Shown here piece after piece: positions 6,335-6,460 of a stretch of 6,460 nt of DNA (positions are counted from its first letter, which is position 1; the number at the start of each line of letters is the position of its first letter). A model generated the notes under the pieces. It saw only the letters and a program-made list of their open reading frames with translations, searched no databases and was not told the origin of the DNA. The DNA is from Magnetospira sp. (lineage in GTDB: Bacteria > Pseudomonadota > Alphaproteobacteria > Rhodospirillales > Magnetospiraceae). The stretch spans positions 1 through 6,460 of the forward strand of contig JANQGL010000244.1 of assembly GCA_028277325.1 (NCBI GenBank), read 5' to 3'. A program made the position numbers and the translations under genes.

Positions 6335-6460
6335 TCAGCGGATCGGCGGCGCGTACTGGATGCCGCCCTTGGTCCACAGGGCGTTGAGGCCGCGGTCGAT
6401 GGCGAGCGGCGTAGCCGGCCCGACGTTGCGGTCGAACATCTCGCCGTAGTTGCCGACCTG
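6335..6460 (-). CDS. aapJ: Amino acid ABC transporter substrate-binding protein AapJ (C-terminal end only)
   Basis: The last 41 residues and the TGA stop of a periplasmic solute-binding protein; the rest lies beyond the right edge (the family is about 340 residues). The visible part reads QVGNYGEMFDRNVG, then LAIDRGLNALWTKGG and a terminal QYAPPIR. This is the highly conserved C-terminus of AapJ/BztA general L-amino acid binding proteins. It would capture the amino acid in the periplasm and deliver it to AapQ/AapM. Its position at the head of the aapQ-aapM-aapP series reproduces the known aapJQMP order and supports the identity despite the short length. Confidence 0.9.
   Translation of the reverse strand, partial: QVGNYGEMFDRNVGPATPLAIDRGLNALWTKGGIQYAPPIR

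Noticed and set aside
3939..6377. 812-codon open frame on the minus strand across aapQ and aapM
   Set aside because: It is out of frame with two clear permeases, has Arg/Gly/Pro-rich composition with no membrane or domain pattern, and runs through the aapJ-aapQ spacer.
1..6460. A novel defence, mobile or otherwise undescribed system, CRISPR array, tRNA or insertion sequence
   Set aside because: All substantial sequence is explained by known carotenoid and ABC transporter families. No direct-repeat arrays, transposase motifs, tRNA-like cloverleaf or unexplained long spacer were seen.

Overview
The window is GC-rich DNA from a phototrophic purple bacterium, most likely an alphaproteobacterium near the Rhodospirillaceae. 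That placement is inference, resting on protein character and on adjacent purple-bacterial carotenoid genes and an Aap/Bzt-type amino-acid transporter. It holds seven genes with very little spacer DNA; two of them are cut by the window edges.

Left half (1-3056): the edge of a carotenoid or photosynthesis gene cluster. crtE (geranylgeranyl diphosphate synthase, minus strand, 3' end outside the window) is divergent from crtD (1-hydroxycarotenoid 3,4-desaturase), which overlaps crtC (acyclic carotenoid 1,2-hydratase) by four bases. CrtE supplies the C20 precursor. CrtC and CrtD carry out the hydration and desaturation that turn neurosporene or lycopene into methoxylated carotenoids of the spheroidene or spirilloxanthin type. 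The 114-bp crtE/crtD spacer is conspicuously AT-richer than its surroundings. At its centre lies a TGT-N12-ACA palindrome with perfect six-base arms, the recognition pattern of PpsR/CrtJ, the aerobic repressor of photosynthesis genes. It sits almost equidistant from the two start codons.

Right half (3148-6460, all minus strand): an ABC importer operon read aapJ-aapQ-aapM-aapP, for general L-amino acid uptake. Only the last 41 residues of the binding protein AapJ are inside the window. Permeases AapQ and AapM and the ATPase AapP are complete. A strong GC hairpin without a U-tract lies just after the aapJ stop, probably to hold or protect the binding-protein end of the message. The remaining junctions are only 3 and 13 bases long.

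crtC and aapP converge over a 91-bp spacer that has only weak hairpins. No mobile element, RNA gene, CRISPR array or unknown gene was found. I do not see an undescribed system here. The points most worth a second look are the shared crtE/crtD operator, the GTG start and overlap of crtC, and the aapJ-aapQ hairpin.
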